The notes under the pieces are model-generated. The model saw only the letters and a list, made by a program, of their open reading frames with translations, had not been told where the DNA came from and made no database searches. From IMG/VR virus record IMGVR_UViG_3300012936_000005, positions 21,043 through 85,042 of that record: a stretch of 64,000 bases of DNA. One strand, 5' to 3'. A program made the position numbers and the translations under genes. Position 1 is the first letter of the stretch, and every line of letters starts with the position of its first letter. Positions 17,441-29,500 of this stretch are shown piece after piece. Source of the DNA: a virus.

Positions 17441-18937
17441 TTATACTTTAAGTACACACTCGATAAGTTTTTCTGACTCGTCAGTACTTGATTCTAAAGC
17501 TATTCCTACTAATGCTGTAGTTTGTACTGTTGAGCATACTCCATCTTCCCAAGCGTAAACTGCTTCGCCCTTCTTAACAACGCCTTTGCAACGCACCGGT
17601 ACACGACCTTTAAGTCCGATTGCTTGTCCTTCTGCTTCACTATTCATTAAGTAAGCAGGTTCAGCTGAAACAACACCAATTGGCATTGAACTTGATTTTG
17701 CACTGATACATTCGTGATCATTTTCGTCACCAAAGTCAACTGCTACTGCTGTACCTACTGGATACTCTTCTGCTGTTGTATATTTCTCTGCTAAGTCAGC
17801 ATATCTTGCACTTGTTGATATACCGTTAAAAACGTTTGCGGCAATATTACCGCTTGAGTCACGTACTGCAACTGTGTTATTTGTTGCGTTAACGTCACCT
17901 GTTCTATAATTACTACCAACTTGAAGTGCAATAGCTTGTGTTGCTAATCCGTTAAATGAAGTTGCATATATATTTCTCCATTTATAATTTGCATCACCAA
18001 TATCATACGTTGATGTTGTAGTTGGGATCATTCCTGAAGACTGAATTTGGAATACTTCAGTTGTTACGCCTCCTGGCGACTTAACTCTAAATCTAATTTT
18101 TTGTCCTACAGTGTTTTCTATAATAGCTTCGTTACCTGCACCAGCTGAATCTACAAATATTTTTAAATCATTTGCCGCGCCAACTGTATATCCATCATCT
18201 GAAAATCTAACAGTTTCGCCAAATGAACTTTCTTGCCCTGGTGTGTTCTGTACGAAGTTTGCCGCACTAACACCGCCTAGTGATTCAGCGTTTGTTGCTG
18301 TTCCGTGAAATCTATGTGCTGAACTTGTAATACCGTTTGTAGAACTTGTTGTATTTCTTAGGGTTACACCTTGACGAACTACATCAAAACCAGTAATGGC
18401 ATTGGCTGGATCTGTTGTATCAATAGTAAATTCTGCGTTGCTTACAATAAACACAACGCCATCGTCAACTGTACCTTTAATAATTGTTCTATTAACTTGA
18501 TTGTTGTCACGTACTTGTGCAGTAACCATAGCACTTACAGTTTCGCCTATTGACTGTGGACCAATTAGGACAAATCCACCGTCAGCGTTTTGTGCATATA
18601 GCTGATTGTTGCCGCTATCCCACCAAAAATCACCTGTTGTTAAACCAACTGGTTGTGTAGTGCCTACTTCTGCACCACCTGTTGTTCTAAATTGTGTGCC
18701 ATCATAGAACTTTAATTTCTTTAATGAACTATCAAACCAAACCTGTCCTGATAATGGACCTGCTGGCGCATTTCCACTAGCAAAACTTTCTAGTAAATGG
18801 ATAAAGTTTTCGTTCTGTATCTCACCGTAACCAGCATAGTTCTTACCTACTAATTTAAGCGAAGTACTCTGATCAATGGTGCCGTCCTCAACAGTAACTA
18901 ACGACCCTCCATTTGTTAAATTTATTACGTATGCCAT
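17441..18937 (-). CDS. Tail-fibre-like protein 1
   Basis: A 498-residue protein. Residues 1-130 form a module shared with the next two genes: MAYxIN at the start, GKNYAGYGE, then ENFIHLLESFA, then PLSGQVWFDSS and GDFWWDSGNNQLY. The C-terminal region from RYADLAEKYTTAEEYPVGT to the end is the conserved end domain of marine T4-like phage fibres. It contains a C-terminal WEDGVCSTVQTTALVGIA stretch reminiscent of a self-associating tip. A middle DIGDANYKWRNIYATSF repeat is typical of trimeric fibres. It has its own late promoter (18964-18971). Confidence 0.82.
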   Translation of the reverse strand: MAYVINLTNGGSLVTVEDGTIDQSTSLKLVGKNYAGYGEIQNENFIHLLESFASGNAPAGPLSGQVWFDSSLKKLKFYDGTQFRTTGGAEVGTTQPVGLTTGDFWWDSGNNQLYAQNADGGFVLIGPQSIGETVSAMVTAQVRDNNQVNRTIIKGTVDDGVVFIVSNAEFTIDTTDPANAITGFDVVRQGVTLRNTTSSTNGITSSAHRFHGTATNAESLGGVSAANFVQNTPGQESSFGETVRFSDDGYTVGAANDLKIFVDSAGAGNEAIIENTVGQKIRFRVKSPGGVTTEVFQIQSSGMIPTTTSTYDIGDANYKWRNIYATSFNGLATQAIALQVGSNYRTGDVNATNNTVAVRDSSGNIAANVFNGISTSARYADLAEKYTTAEEYPVGTAVAVDFGDENDHECISAKSSSMPIGVVSAEPAYLMNSEAEGQAIGLKGRVPVRCKGVVKKGEAVYAWEDGVCSTVQTTALVGIALESSTDESEKLIECVLKV

Positions 18938-18963
18938 TTATTAACCCCTAATTGTGTTATATG

Positions 18964-18971
18964 TATTTATA
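18964..18971 (-). promoter_or_regulatory. Late promoter (TATAAATA)
   Basis: A perfect TATAAATA on the minus strand, 27 bases before the start of tail-fibre-like gene 1. It overlaps the stop codon of tail-fibre-like gene 2. TATAAATA is the T4 late -10 box recognised by gp55, and this phage encodes gp55. Confidence 0.7.
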
Positions 18972-20808
18972 TCAAAGTCCCCGGAGTCAAGTCTTGCACA
19001 TAAGTCCAGGCTCCTGCTGTAACTCTGAATAATTTAAGTGTTCTTGTTACTGTACTTGTAATATTACCAGTAGCATCGTTAAATGTAGCACTTTGAATAA
19101 CACTTACAGAGCCATCGTCGTTGCCACTATTGTCTTTTTGCTGTACTAGTACTGTACTTTCATTAAATGCAGTGTTCAAAGCAGAACCTGTAAGCGTTGC
19201 TGTAGCACCTGTAGTAGTTGTACAGTGTATTCTAGCTTCGGTACCGTTCTGTTTTGAGATTGCTGGAGAAATATCATTCAAAATTGTAGCTATATTTGTA
19301 TGTTGTTGTGCAGTTCCTGATCCTCCTAGCCCTGTTACATCTAAAGCAAGTGATAAAACTTCTAAATTTATGCTAGAATCCACATATGCTTTTGTTGCTA
19401 CGTCTTGATCTGCTGTTGGATCACTAACATTTCTAATTTGTCTTGGTGTAACTAAGTTGATATTACCAGCCGCTGTAATATTCATACCGTTTCCGCTACC
19501 ATCAACTGTTGTAGTAGATAAGTTATTACCACCTGTAAAACTAAAACTACCAATATTTGCTGATGTTAATGCACCAATACTTGTAATACCAACACCAGCA
19601 GAGCCAGTAATGATATCAACACCGTTAAATTTAAGGGAACTTGCACCTGTTAAGTTAATACTAACATTAGACGTCCAAGCGTTTGTAGAATTACGCCATA
19701 AAAGTTCTTTATTACCATTAGATGATGCTACTATAATACCTGCTTCGTCAACTCCTGAATCATCTAGCAGTGTACTATCGTCACCTTTTGCAAGTTCAAT
19801 GCTTTTATCTCTTACCAATAATTTTTGTACATCAAGTTCTGTAGTATCTCCGTCCACTATTAAGTTTCCTGCAACACGCATGTTACCACCAACATCTAAA
19901 GTTTGTGTTGGATTAGTGTTAAAAATACCTATTCTACTATTTCCAGAATCAATAGTCATTGCATCTGTTTTACCAGTGCTAGTTGTCATTCTAAATGTAT
20001 AATTTTGTCCTGAAACTTGGTTCTCGTTTACAACTCCTTCTGCTGTAACTTTTACCACATTGTTATCAGTAAGTCCAATAGTCAGTCCATTGTTATTTCT
20101 AACTGTTAATGCTCCTGATGTTGCATCATCAGAGTCACTAGCAAGGAACTGTGCCGCTGTTCTTGATATATTGTTACTATCAACTAGTGCTGATGTTCTA
20201 GTTGCTGTACCTGCAAAAACAAAATCTGAGTCAACAACGTTAAATCCTTTTACAACGTCTCCTGTATACCCTGGAATAGTATCTACGTTTTGTGGAGTAA
20301 ATCCAATTTTGCTCCATAGCCCAACAAATGTTCCACCTACCCAATATTTTACAATAGTTCTACTTGTTCCTGTGTTATCAAGTACTGTTATTACCTCAGG
20401 TCCTGACTTACCTTGGAACGCATTATAAATTGGTCCTGCTAATTCTAAATCCGTACCATCAAAAAAGTAAAGTTGGTTAGCATCGTTATCAATCCACATG
20501 TCACCTGCAACCATTGTTGGCTGTGTAGGTTGTACAATCGGTCCACCGCCGGTAGTCCAATCTGTACCTGTGTAAACTTTTAATCTACTGTTTGAAGTAT
20601 CCCACCAAATTTGACCTGCTAAAGGATTGGATGGTGAACCTGTTCCAGCAAAATTTTCTAGCATCTTAACAAAGTTTTCGTTTATGCTTTCGCCAAACCC
20701 TGTATAGTTTTTACCTATTAGTGTGATATCTGTTGATATTGTATCTATTTGCCCGTCTGCTAGGTTTACAAGTAACGCTCCGCTTGTCTTATTAATTTGA
20801 TATGCCAT
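18967..20808 (-). CDS. Tail-fibre-like protein 2
   Basis: A 613-residue protein with the shared N-terminal module (MAYQIN, GKNYTGFGE, ENFVKMLENFA, PLAGQIWWDTS, GDMWIDNDANQLYFF). The middle has NPTQTLDVGGNMRVAGNL and IELAKGDDSTLLDDSG, then IRNVSDPTADQDVATKAYVDSS, a KAYVD-type motif common in phage fibre proteins. The C-terminal domain differs from proteins 1 and 3, so the three genes keep one attachment module and vary the distal part. It starts one base before the end of the neighbour's frame. Confidence 0.82.
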   Translation of the reverse strand: MAYQINKTSGALLVNLADGQIDTISTDITLIGKNYTGFGESINENFVKMLENFAGTGSPSNPLAGQIWWDTSNSRLKVYTGTDWTTGGGPIVQPTQPTMVAGDMWIDNDANQLYFFDGTDLELAGPIYNAFQGKSGPEVITVLDNTGTSRTIVKYWVGGTFVGLWSKIGFTPQNVDTIPGYTGDVVKGFNVVDSDFVFAGTATRTSALVDSNNISRTAAQFLASDSDDATSGALTVRNNNGLTIGLTDNNVVKVTAEGVVNENQVSGQNYTFRMTTSTGKTDAMTIDSGNSRIGIFNTNPTQTLDVGGNMRVAGNLIVDGDTTELDVQKLLVRDKSIELAKGDDSTLLDDSGVDEAGIIVASSNGNKELLWRNSTNAWTSNVSINLTGASSLKFNGVDIITGSAGVGITSIGALTSANIGSFSFTGGNNLSTTTVDGSGNGMNITAAGNINLVTPRQIRNVSDPTADQDVATKAYVDSSINLEVLSLALDVTGLGGSGTAQQHTNIATILNDISPAISKQNGTEARIHCTTTTGATATLTGSALNTAFNESTVLVQQKDNSGNDDGSVSVIQSATFNDATGNITSTVTRTLKLFRVTAGAWTYVQDLTPGTLI

Positions 20809-20809
20809 A

Positions 20810-22891
20810 TTAGCCCCCGACTCCTGTGTAGATAATGTATTTGACTGTTAAGAACGGATTCATAACATTATATGGAGTGCCTAGTTCTGTAATATCAAAT
20901 GTTTCAAATTCTTCTAAACCTGTATTTTGATTGTATTGAATATTTCTTCTGTTTAACACACCACCTGATGATGTACGTGCTTGTCCAGCACCAGAACCTG
21001 TTGGAGCATCATACGGTATAGTATCAGCATCTTGCTGTGTACCACTATCGTCTAATATGACATAGAACTGAGCACCTTTGGGTGATCTTAAATCATGTTC
21101 GTGTTCAGGTAAGTTTTTAACATCAATAGATCTGCTTTCAACTCCTGAACCTAGTCCTACTGTATCAGCATTAGCATCTGTAACTCTGTTTGCACTCGAT
21201 CCGCCCATATTATCTGCACCTAAGGCAAATCTACCTCTAAAGTCTGGTAGTCCAAAAAATCCTGACTGTACTTGGCTTTGGTCTTTGAATTGATACTGAA
21301 TACTATTGTACAAACTTAAATAATCTGCGATTCTAACTTCTGTACCATCACATAGTAACCATCCTGCTGGAGTATTAACTCCACCAAATGGAACAATAGT
21401 ACCAATTGGAATTACCGGCACACTACTTACTAGTGCCGCTTGTGATATTTTAAATACACCTGTGTCATCACCTGAAATTCTGTTAATAATTATTTCATCA
21501 TCATTATTAGGTTGTGTTGCAAGAGTTTTGTTTGCAATAAAAGTATTACTAATTGCAGTATTAAATGTTTTTGTTGTTCCGCCAACCTGTCCATCAAATG
21601 TAATTTGGTTTGAACTTACATCTCCAGTAAGTTGAAATGTTGATGCACTTGTTAATTTATTTGCGTTTGTTGCACCACCTGTAACTGTACCTGTAATATT
21701 ACCAATTAAGTTTCCTCTAAACTCAACAGCATGTACAGCTGACCAACGCTTGTCACTTGTTCCTAAAGAATATGTTTGAGTTGCTATAGGTGTTATTGCT
21801 CCAACTGTACTTGATCCTGCAACATTTAAATCTGTGCCTACAAATAGTTTCTTAGCAATACCAACACCACCGCTTATTTTTACAGCACCAGTACCAATAC
21901 TTGCACTATCTGTGGTACCTTGTACAATTAAATTTGCACTTGTTTGTATTGAACCTGCTACGTCTAATGCTTCTGCAGGTGATAATGTATTGATACCTAC
22001 TTTTTCTGTAGAGTCAATTCTAATTACATTTGCTTGCACACCTAAGTTATTAACCTTAAAGTCAATTGGTGCACCTGAAGTTAAGTTAGTTACAACTCCT
22101 GATGTACCTTGGACATCAAAAGTAACAATAGCATCTTGTCCTACTTGTATACCAGAGTTATTACTAATTGTTAATTTTTGTGATGATGTACTTGCTACAT
22201 CTGATCTTAAAAAATTAGACGAAGCTACACTTGCTCCTGCTACCACTAAATTTTCTGCTTTTTCACTTGTGCCAAAATATTTTCCAATACCGTCACCACC
22301 GATATTTGCATTAGATAAATTTAATCCTGGCTGTATAATTGTAAATCCTGGAATAGTACTCTTAGGTTGGAATGTTCTTGTAGAATAAATTGCAATAGGA
22401 TTACCGCCTACTTCAAGTTGTAAAATAGTATAAAGTACTTCATCTTTACCTGTAACAACAACTGGCTTCGCACCTGTTAAAAGTCCATCACTGTACTCAG
22501 GTCCGACTAGTGTCCATCCACTACCTGTAAAGATATACAACTGATTGTTGTCAGTATCAGACCAAAGGTCTCCTTGTAGTGCATTTGCAACGTCTGGCGC
22601 ATTGTTTCCTTTTTTAAGTCCACTTGCATTTACCCAGCTAGTACCGTCATATAATTTTAAAGTATCAACTCCTGTTGAACTATCATACCATAACTGTCCT
22701 TGTACAGGGTTACGTGGTGCTGATGTATTTGCAAAATTTTCTAGTAGCTTAAGAAAGCTCTCTGCTATAACTGACCCATAACTAGTTGTGTTACGTCCAG
22801 GAATATCTAAACTTGTTTGCTGGTTAATTGTGCTATCTTCAATTGAGATAGTTCCCTTGTTAGTATCTGAGTAGTTAATTGTATAAGCCAT
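20810..22891 (-). CDS. Tail-fibre-like protein 3 with a tail-collar domain
   Basis: A 693-residue protein with the same N-terminal module (MAYTIN, GRNTTSYGS, ESFLKLLENFA, PVQGQLWYDSS, GDLWSDTDNNQLYIF). Near residues 490-560 it has a phage tail-collar-type domain: IPFG/VPFGG, PAGWLLCDG, then LPDFRGRFALG. A histidine-containing KNLPEHEHD turn follows, and the protein ends VKYIIYTGVGG. The collar domain occurs in T4 gp12-type short fibres and related receptor-binding tips, so this is the best receptor-binding candidate of the three. Its start is coupled to the upstream gene (TAATG). Confidence 0.86.
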   Translation of the reverse strand: MAYTINYSDTNKGTISIEDSTINQQTSLDIPGRNTTSYGSVIAESFLKLLENFANTSAPRNPVQGQLWYDSSTGVDTLKLYDGTSWVNASGLKKGNNAPDVANALQGDLWSDTDNNQLYIFTGSGWTLVGPEYSDGLLTGAKPVVVTGKDEVLYTILQLEVGGNPIAIYSTRTFQPKSTIPGFTIIQPGLNLSNANIGGDGIGKYFGTSEKAENLVVAGASVASSNFLRSDVASTSSQKLTISNNSGIQVGQDAIVTFDVQGTSGVVTNLTSGAPIDFKVNNLGVQANVIRIDSTEKVGINTLSPAEALDVAGSIQTSANLIVQGTTDSASIGTGAVKISGGVGIAKKLFVGTDLNVAGSSTVGAITPIATQTYSLGTSDKRWSAVHAVEFRGNLIGNITGTVTGGATNANKLTSASTFQLTGDVSSNQITFDGQVGGTTKTFNTAISNTFIANKTLATQPNNDDEIIINRISGDDTGVFKISQAALVSSVPVIPIGTIVPFGGVNTPAGWLLCDGTEVRIADYLSLYNSIQYQFKDQSQVQSGFFGLPDFRGRFALGADNMGGSSANRVTDANADTVGLGSGVESRSIDVKNLPEHEHDLRSPKGAQFYVILDDSGTQQDADTIPYDAPTGSGAGQARTSSGGVLNRRNIQYNQNTGLEEFETFDITELGTPYNVMNPFLTVKYIIYTGVGG

Positions 22892-23502
22892 TATTCACTA
22901 AATCCTGACAAACTTTGTACACGCACAGTATAGTCAATTTGAATTAATCTATTCAAACTTTTTTGTACTGGGTGGAAAATTACATGTGTTAACAGTCTGC
23001 CTTGTCCTGATGGGCTATAACTTACAAGTCCTAGTTCATCAAATACATACAAACTGTCAGCGTTCGTTGCGTTATCAACAGCATCTTGTCCTGAAGGTTC
23101 ACCATAATCAAGTAAACAACTTACAACAATATCTGTATAGTTAGTACCACTTACGTGCCTTGATTCAATTTTATTTCTTGCAGGATCAGTGTTATTAACA
23201 CTTCTATCATCAACAACTTTAATAAATGTTTGGTTATAAAGACTAGCGTTAGTGCCTGTACTGTTAGGTGTAAGGTATGTAATAATTCCAGTAGGGTCAA
23301 TGCTAGTTCCACCATTACCAAATGCCATTTGATAGATAGTTCCTTGTCCTGCATTTGCTAAACTTTCTGCGAGCGAAATACTCATATTCTCGTAGTGAAT
23401 AGCATTACGTTTATCAACAATAACTTCGCCCGTTTTAGCGTCGGTTATCTTAATATGTCCTTGGAGCATTACTCCGTTTTCTTCTTTAATGTTGTCAATC
23501 AT
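22891..23502 (-). CDS. Predicted baseplate or tail structural protein
   Basis: A 203-residue protein beginning MIDNIKEENGVMLQGHIKITDAKT, with DKRNAIHYENMS and a GQGTIYQMAFGNGGT segment. It lies between the giant gp7-position gene and the tail fibres, where T4 carries gp8-gp11, but the sequence does not let me name a T4 equivalent. Proteins starting with a similar G-x-I-x-I-x-D-x-x-T-GE-V-I-x-x-x-NAI-x-x-E-N-M-S pattern are common in marine T4-like phages and are counted among virion proteins. It carries its own late promoter overlapping the stop of the giant gene. Confidence 0.7.
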   Translation of the reverse strand: MIDNIKEENGVMLQGHIKITDAKTGEVIVDKRNAIHYENMSISLAESLANAGQGTIYQMAFGNGGTSIDPTGIITYLTPNSTGTNASLYNQTFIKVVDDRSVNNTDPARNKIESRHVSGTNYTDIVVSCLLDYGEPSGQDAVDNATNADSLYVFDELGLVSYSPSGQGRLLTHVIFHPVQKSLNRLIQIDYTVRVQSLSGFSE

Positions 23503-23519
23503 ACCTTTGTCCTATACTG

Positions 23520-23527
23520 TATTTATT
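23520..23527 (-). promoter_or_regulatory. Late promoter (AATAAATA)
   Basis: AATAAATA on the minus strand, 18 bases before the 203-residue structural gene, one mismatch from the T4 late consensus. It overlaps the stop codon of the 15-kb gene. Confidence 0.5.
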
Positions 23528-26500
23528 TGGGTAGCTCCACCTTTTCTGCCTTAAAGAAACGTGCTACCAAACTTTCCGCATCATTAAGTGAAATTCCTGG
23601 GTCTGTCCAGCGTTTTCCTTGTCTTCTTACAATTTTTATCTTTGCATTCACTGCTGGTGTATTTAACAGAGTAAGTGCTGGCGTTGTGCCGTCTACTGAA
23701 AACTCTGCTGGAGCAGTTTCGTCTGCTTCGGGTGAATCTTGATCTAGTGCAGGATTAAACATTTGTATAGCGTTTTTACGCAATCTTTTACCTGCTACAA
23801 ACACTTCAAACTCATTAGTGTTTTTAGGAGTAAATCCTAAAGGAAATACTGTAGTAGAACCGTCACCTATTTGCTCGTCTACAATAGTTTGATCTGCATA
23901 TGGTGCTGTCTGTGTAGATCCTTGATTATATACATCACTTCCTGCTTCGTGAACGCTTGCTACACCTGTTCCAAGTGTTCCTCTCTGTATTTGACGTAAT
24001 ACATTGCCTTGTTTTATTAAAAATTCAATACGCTCACCGTTTATGAAAATAATACCCGGGATACTACTATTTTTATCCGGAGTACTAATTGCACTTGCAT
24101 CATCTAAGAAAATTTCTTTATCAAAAGTTTTTAAATCTTTTGCTAATTTAAGTGGAGCAACATCTCCAAGTCTTTTGTAAATATTTCTGTTTAGAATATC
24201 TTTAAATTGACTGAATCCAAAGTTTGAGCTTATTTCACCTTGGGCACTAAATTGTATAACTTCAACTACATCATTATCTGCAAATGAACCTTTGTATTTT
24301 ACAAAATTCTTATCTTCAGTAAGTTTATAATCGACACTTGGCGTTTGTAATACGCCGTTGACTGTTAACCAAACATATTGGGCATCAATAGCAGGATATC
24401 TTAATTTTACTAATCCTGCTTTTATATGATTAAATTGTATATGATCGTCTGTGCCAACAGTAACTGGTGTTCTTGCAATAACATCAAAGTTCTGTCTTTC
24501 AAAATCCATACTGTCATGTTTGTTAAATGTGTAAACTGTTAATTTTTGTCCTTCAGCAGGTGCTGTTTTTAATTGTAAATCTGCACCACTGTCTACCCAA
24601 GTTAGATTAGAATTAATAGTTTGTACACTACCAAAGGCATAGTCGCCGTCTGTTCTTAAATAAACTTCTAAAATATCACCTTCTCGACCTATTCCTGGCT
24701 CAAGTATAACACTACTATTTGCAGGACGTAGATTATATTCAACTGCAATAGTAAGTTCTTTACCATTGAGTAATATTAGTATATCTTTAGCTTGGAAACT
24801 TCCAATCGGTGATTGCCACAACTCTAAGAAGTATTCTCTCTGTGCTAATTTACAATTAAACTGTTGATTGTAACCAGGATTTAATATTTTATTATCTAGT
24901 TTAACAATAACATTATGACTGTTTGGTTTTGAACTGTAAGGTGTTTTATCTAATGAAAATACTTTTGTGCTTCCGTCTCCAACAAACTCAGTAGTTTCAA
25001 TTTTACTAAAACTATCAACTGAAGTGTATACAGCATAATTTATAATACTATTATCTGGTGGAGGACTACCAAAAACTATCATTGCCTTAGGATCTTCGCC
25101 TGAACTATCACCTGTAGATGTTAAGACTGATTCTACTAATACACCGTTTACTGTAGCATAATAATCTAATTTGCTATCATAATGTATTTTAGTTACATAT
25201 GCATTAGTACTACCGTCGCCAATAAACTGACTTTGTTCTATAGCGTTTGTACCGTTACCACTAATTGAAACAATGTTAACTTCTTGATTTGCATTAGGCA
25301 CTGTGTCAAATGTAATTGTTTTTAATCTATAATCTACTTTATATAATGTTTGAGCTTGAATTACATCATCTAGCTTAACTATTAATGCATCTTTGTTTTG
25401 AGGTTGTATTCCAAAATTAAATTTATTTGTAACGCCGTCTGTTCTATAAGAATTGCTAGATAATACACTACCTCCATCTTTTGGACGATGAAATACTCTA
25501 ATATCCAAAGTATCTAATACTTGTCCTGGAACTTGTTCCTCAGGGCCTTTTGATGTTGTTGGGCTTACAAAATCATCACCATCTACAATTATCTCTTCAG
25601 GGTTAATCCCTTTTGCTGTACTAAATGCAAAGTCGCCACCTCTTAGAATTGTATCATATGATCTTGGATCAGGTAAGAAAGAACCATCCGATGTAGTTTT
25701 TCTAAACACTATAATATCATTTGGACTTGTGCTTATTAGTTCTTCGTCAAATACTATTATATCATTTCCTAGTGTGCCTGCATCATCATATAAAGCAACA
25801 CCAGTTTGTCCTGCTCCTGTAACACTTTGCATTACTGCTCTAGTATTAGTTACAGGATTACTTGTTCCGTAGTTTGGATCATCTAATCTAACTCCGTTTT
25901 TATAAACATTATATACTGCACCAGCTTCTAACGGTTTTACAAAATTTAACACTCTTGTACTGTCATCACCAATTTGGAATATTTCATCCTCAAAGGTAGT
26001 ATCAAATGTGTCATATGTTGTAGTAAACCATTCGTCTGCGTCCCAACCTGTACCTGTTCCAAAGTCAAAACTACTTACTTCTACACCGCCATAATCAATA
26101 CCATCTAATAACTGAGCTAAATCATTACCATACATTCCTGATGTTGGATTATAATAAAGATTAATTCTGTCTTGTGCTTGTAATAATTCAGGCGCCTTAT
26201 TATAGGTAATAACTACTGATTGATTAATAGCAAGTGCATTAGTAAATGTAATCCTACCATAACTTCTAGTATATCCTTTTGAAGTGTCGGTAATATTTGT
26301 AAATGAATATTCACTGCGTAATGCTTCTAGCCCACCAACTGTAACTTTAATTTGTGTAGACTTTAACTGCATAGGCCATTTTAAATTAAATATCTGTTGA
26401 TCTAATGTACTTGTAAATGTTTGTGTTTCTCCTAGTGTCTGGAATAGATACGTACCAGTAACTCTATCAAACTTACATCTAATATGAGCTGATTTAGTTT

Positions 26501-29500
26501 TACCTTCTCCAAGTATTGGACTTAGTCTTGCAACTGATCCACCATCATCTATTGAGCCGACTATATCAATCTTAGGACTTGTTAAATATCCGCTACCACC
26601 GTTTGTAACTCTAACACTTGTTACTCTTCCGTTACCTATAAATGCTTCTGCTGTTGCTCCTGAACCGCCACCGCCACTAATAACAATTTTAGGTGCAACT
26701 TGATATCCGGATCCTGCATCTGCAATACTAAAGGACTTAATTTGGAAACCAACATTGTCTAACCAATGTTTACTAGGATAATTTTGTAAATCTGATGCAC
26801 CAGCTAATACTTTGCCGTCAATAATTTGGACACTCTGCGGAACAATTTTTCCTTCATCTTCATTGTAGTAAGGAGCAAGATCGAAATCAGTTATTACATT
26901 ACTAGCAGGATCTATTTTTTCATATGAGCTTAAATATTCTCTAATCTTAGTTTTGTAAGGTTTCATTTCTTCTACATAGTTTTGATAGCTAGGTAGACTA
27001 TCATTTTGGAATGTAACTTTTTGTTTTAATTCACCAATGTTATGTTTTGCTTTTACAAAACTAGTCTTAAATAACCAATCAACATTAGGTTGCTCACTTA
27101 GTACATATCGCACACTTGCAAAGAATAACTCGTTCCAATGTATTGCTAGATTATCAATAAAGATATCTGATTTAAGTATTTCTAATATTTTTCTAAATTC
27201 TGTATTTGGTTCTGTATCATAGAATATTTTATCAAAACTTGCACCGTCAAATGCAGTATTACTAGCATTGCTATCATATAAACTATTTTTAAACAGTATA
27301 GTTCCGTTCTCTCTACCAATAGTTTCGTAACTTAAAGTATAATCTTGTGTATCAAGGTTAGCTATTTTTCTAAGTAGCAACCAGCCACCTGTACCTACAC
27401 TGTTAATTTTTACAATATCACCTATCTCATCATCTAATGCATAAATTTCATAGCTTGAATCAATAGTATGATTTATAAATGTAAATTGATTGTATCCTGA
27501 TGCATACCAATCTGTGTATTGCCAGTAAAGATTGATATCATAACTTTGTGTCAGTGTTCTAAGATATTCTGTGCCATCCCATTGGTATACACTCCACTTG
27601 CCATTAATTGTTTCATCACTTTTGACTAGAACAGCAAAACTTCTTACGCTTATAGATAAGTTTGTGGTATAATCTCTTCCACCATTTATAATATTAACAT
27701 TTGATATTGAGCCGTTAGCATCTAACACAAATTCTAATTCTGCTCCTGAACCTTCTATATCACTAATTGTATATGTTGGCACATTAATATAACCTTGTCC
27801 TGCATCATTTATTAGCACGTTAATAATAACACCATTCTCAACTTCTAGTTGTAGACTAGCAGGTTTTACTCTAGCTATACTAACAAAACCTATTTCAGCA
27901 AAACTATCAGCAGTTGTGTCAAATATTCCTGTAGCAACTGTAGGCTGTGGATCAAAACCTGTAAGTTTTGTAAGATCAAAATCATCTACTATTAAATTTT
28001 TACCTAATGTGTTGTTTACTCTTTCTACAAACTGTTTCCGTGCTTCAGTTCTGTTTACAAACCAACTCTGTCTTGGATCATTTAATGCACCATAACGTAA
28101 TTTTACAGGTAAATTAATATCAGGCACTGGCCTGTCGTTAGTATCAAATCCAACTAAACTATCGAACCATTTTTGTTCTATATCTCTGTTAGGTACGCTT
28201 GTTTCTAATCCATCACTTATTAATTGGTATTGAATGTGTGTTGGCTGTTCTTGATTTTCAATGGTCCACCAATTAAAGCTAATTGCAGTTTCTTTGTCTT
28301 GTATAAAAGAGTCGCAGTTATATAAACTAAATCTATTTGATCCAAGCATTGCTACAAATCTATAACCTGTAATTTCTGGATTTGTAATATATCTTATGAC
28401 GTCACTACAAGTTGTTACTCTACCATCTACAGGCGGTAGTGTTGCTTTTCCTAACACCCAGTAATAATAATAATTTGTAAATGTTTCAGAACCTTGATCA
28501 TATTTTCTTCTTACTGTGTAGGCATTATCGCCGTATTTTGTTGTTCCACTTATACCACTTGTAAGTCCAGCATCTGTTCCAGACTGTTCGTCCCATTCGC
28601 TTGGTAGTAACTCTGACTCAACCCATTCATAAACTTCTACAGTTGATCCAGGAAATAGCTTGTTAAAGTTAGAAGTTGCTTCAGTTATGTCACCTTGATG
28701 ATGATTAATAAATTTAGCACTGTCAATATCCCACCATAGTTTGCCTACCCATTCATCACTCGTATAATCTAAAGGATGTGCAACAACATTTGAAGTAGCT
28801 GATGTAAATGAATATCTTGCAGGGTCATAACTTGTTTTAAATGATATTTCTTGTTCTGCTGGTCCTGCAATTTTTCCTTGAATTGGATCAATATAATCAA
28901 GATATGTAAGCAAGCCATTTGTTTTCTTATCGTACAAATATACACCTTTGAACTTAGACGTATCTGCTGGTAGGACAGGCTGTCTAGTTATTGACCATGA
29001 TGTTGTGCCTGCTGGTTTACGATACTCTGCAACTAATCCTTTATCAAGCACACTACTGTTAGGAACTTGTTGTTTTGGTAAACCAATGTAAACATGGTTT
29101 TTACTTACAAGCATTCTATTACCAAAATCTTGTGTGTCTAAATCATATGTAAAGTTTTGACTGTATAATAATGAATCATTAACAGTTTCATATAAACTAA
29201 CAACTCCACTACCTTGATCTATTGTTTGGAATTTTGTAGAATTGTTATCAAAAGAAGTTGCAATAGGATTAACACCAGACTTTGGATCTAATACATATTG
29301 TTCATTTTCTTTAAGATTTCTAAACGTATCAAATGATGTTACGCTAGTCATACTGCCGCCTCTTGATGCTACAGCTAGGGTGTTTCCATCAAAGTCAATC
29401 TTTGTACCAAATTGTATGTTTACTGATTTATCAATAGGTCTAAGTGTCTGTGAGTATACAAATGTATTATCTTTTTGTATATAAAGATATACTGCTCCAG

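Noticed and set aside
19457-20002. Plus-strand frames within the tail-fibre genes
   Set aside because: They are reverse-strand shadows of long minus-strand structural genes with biased composition and show no motif or start signal.
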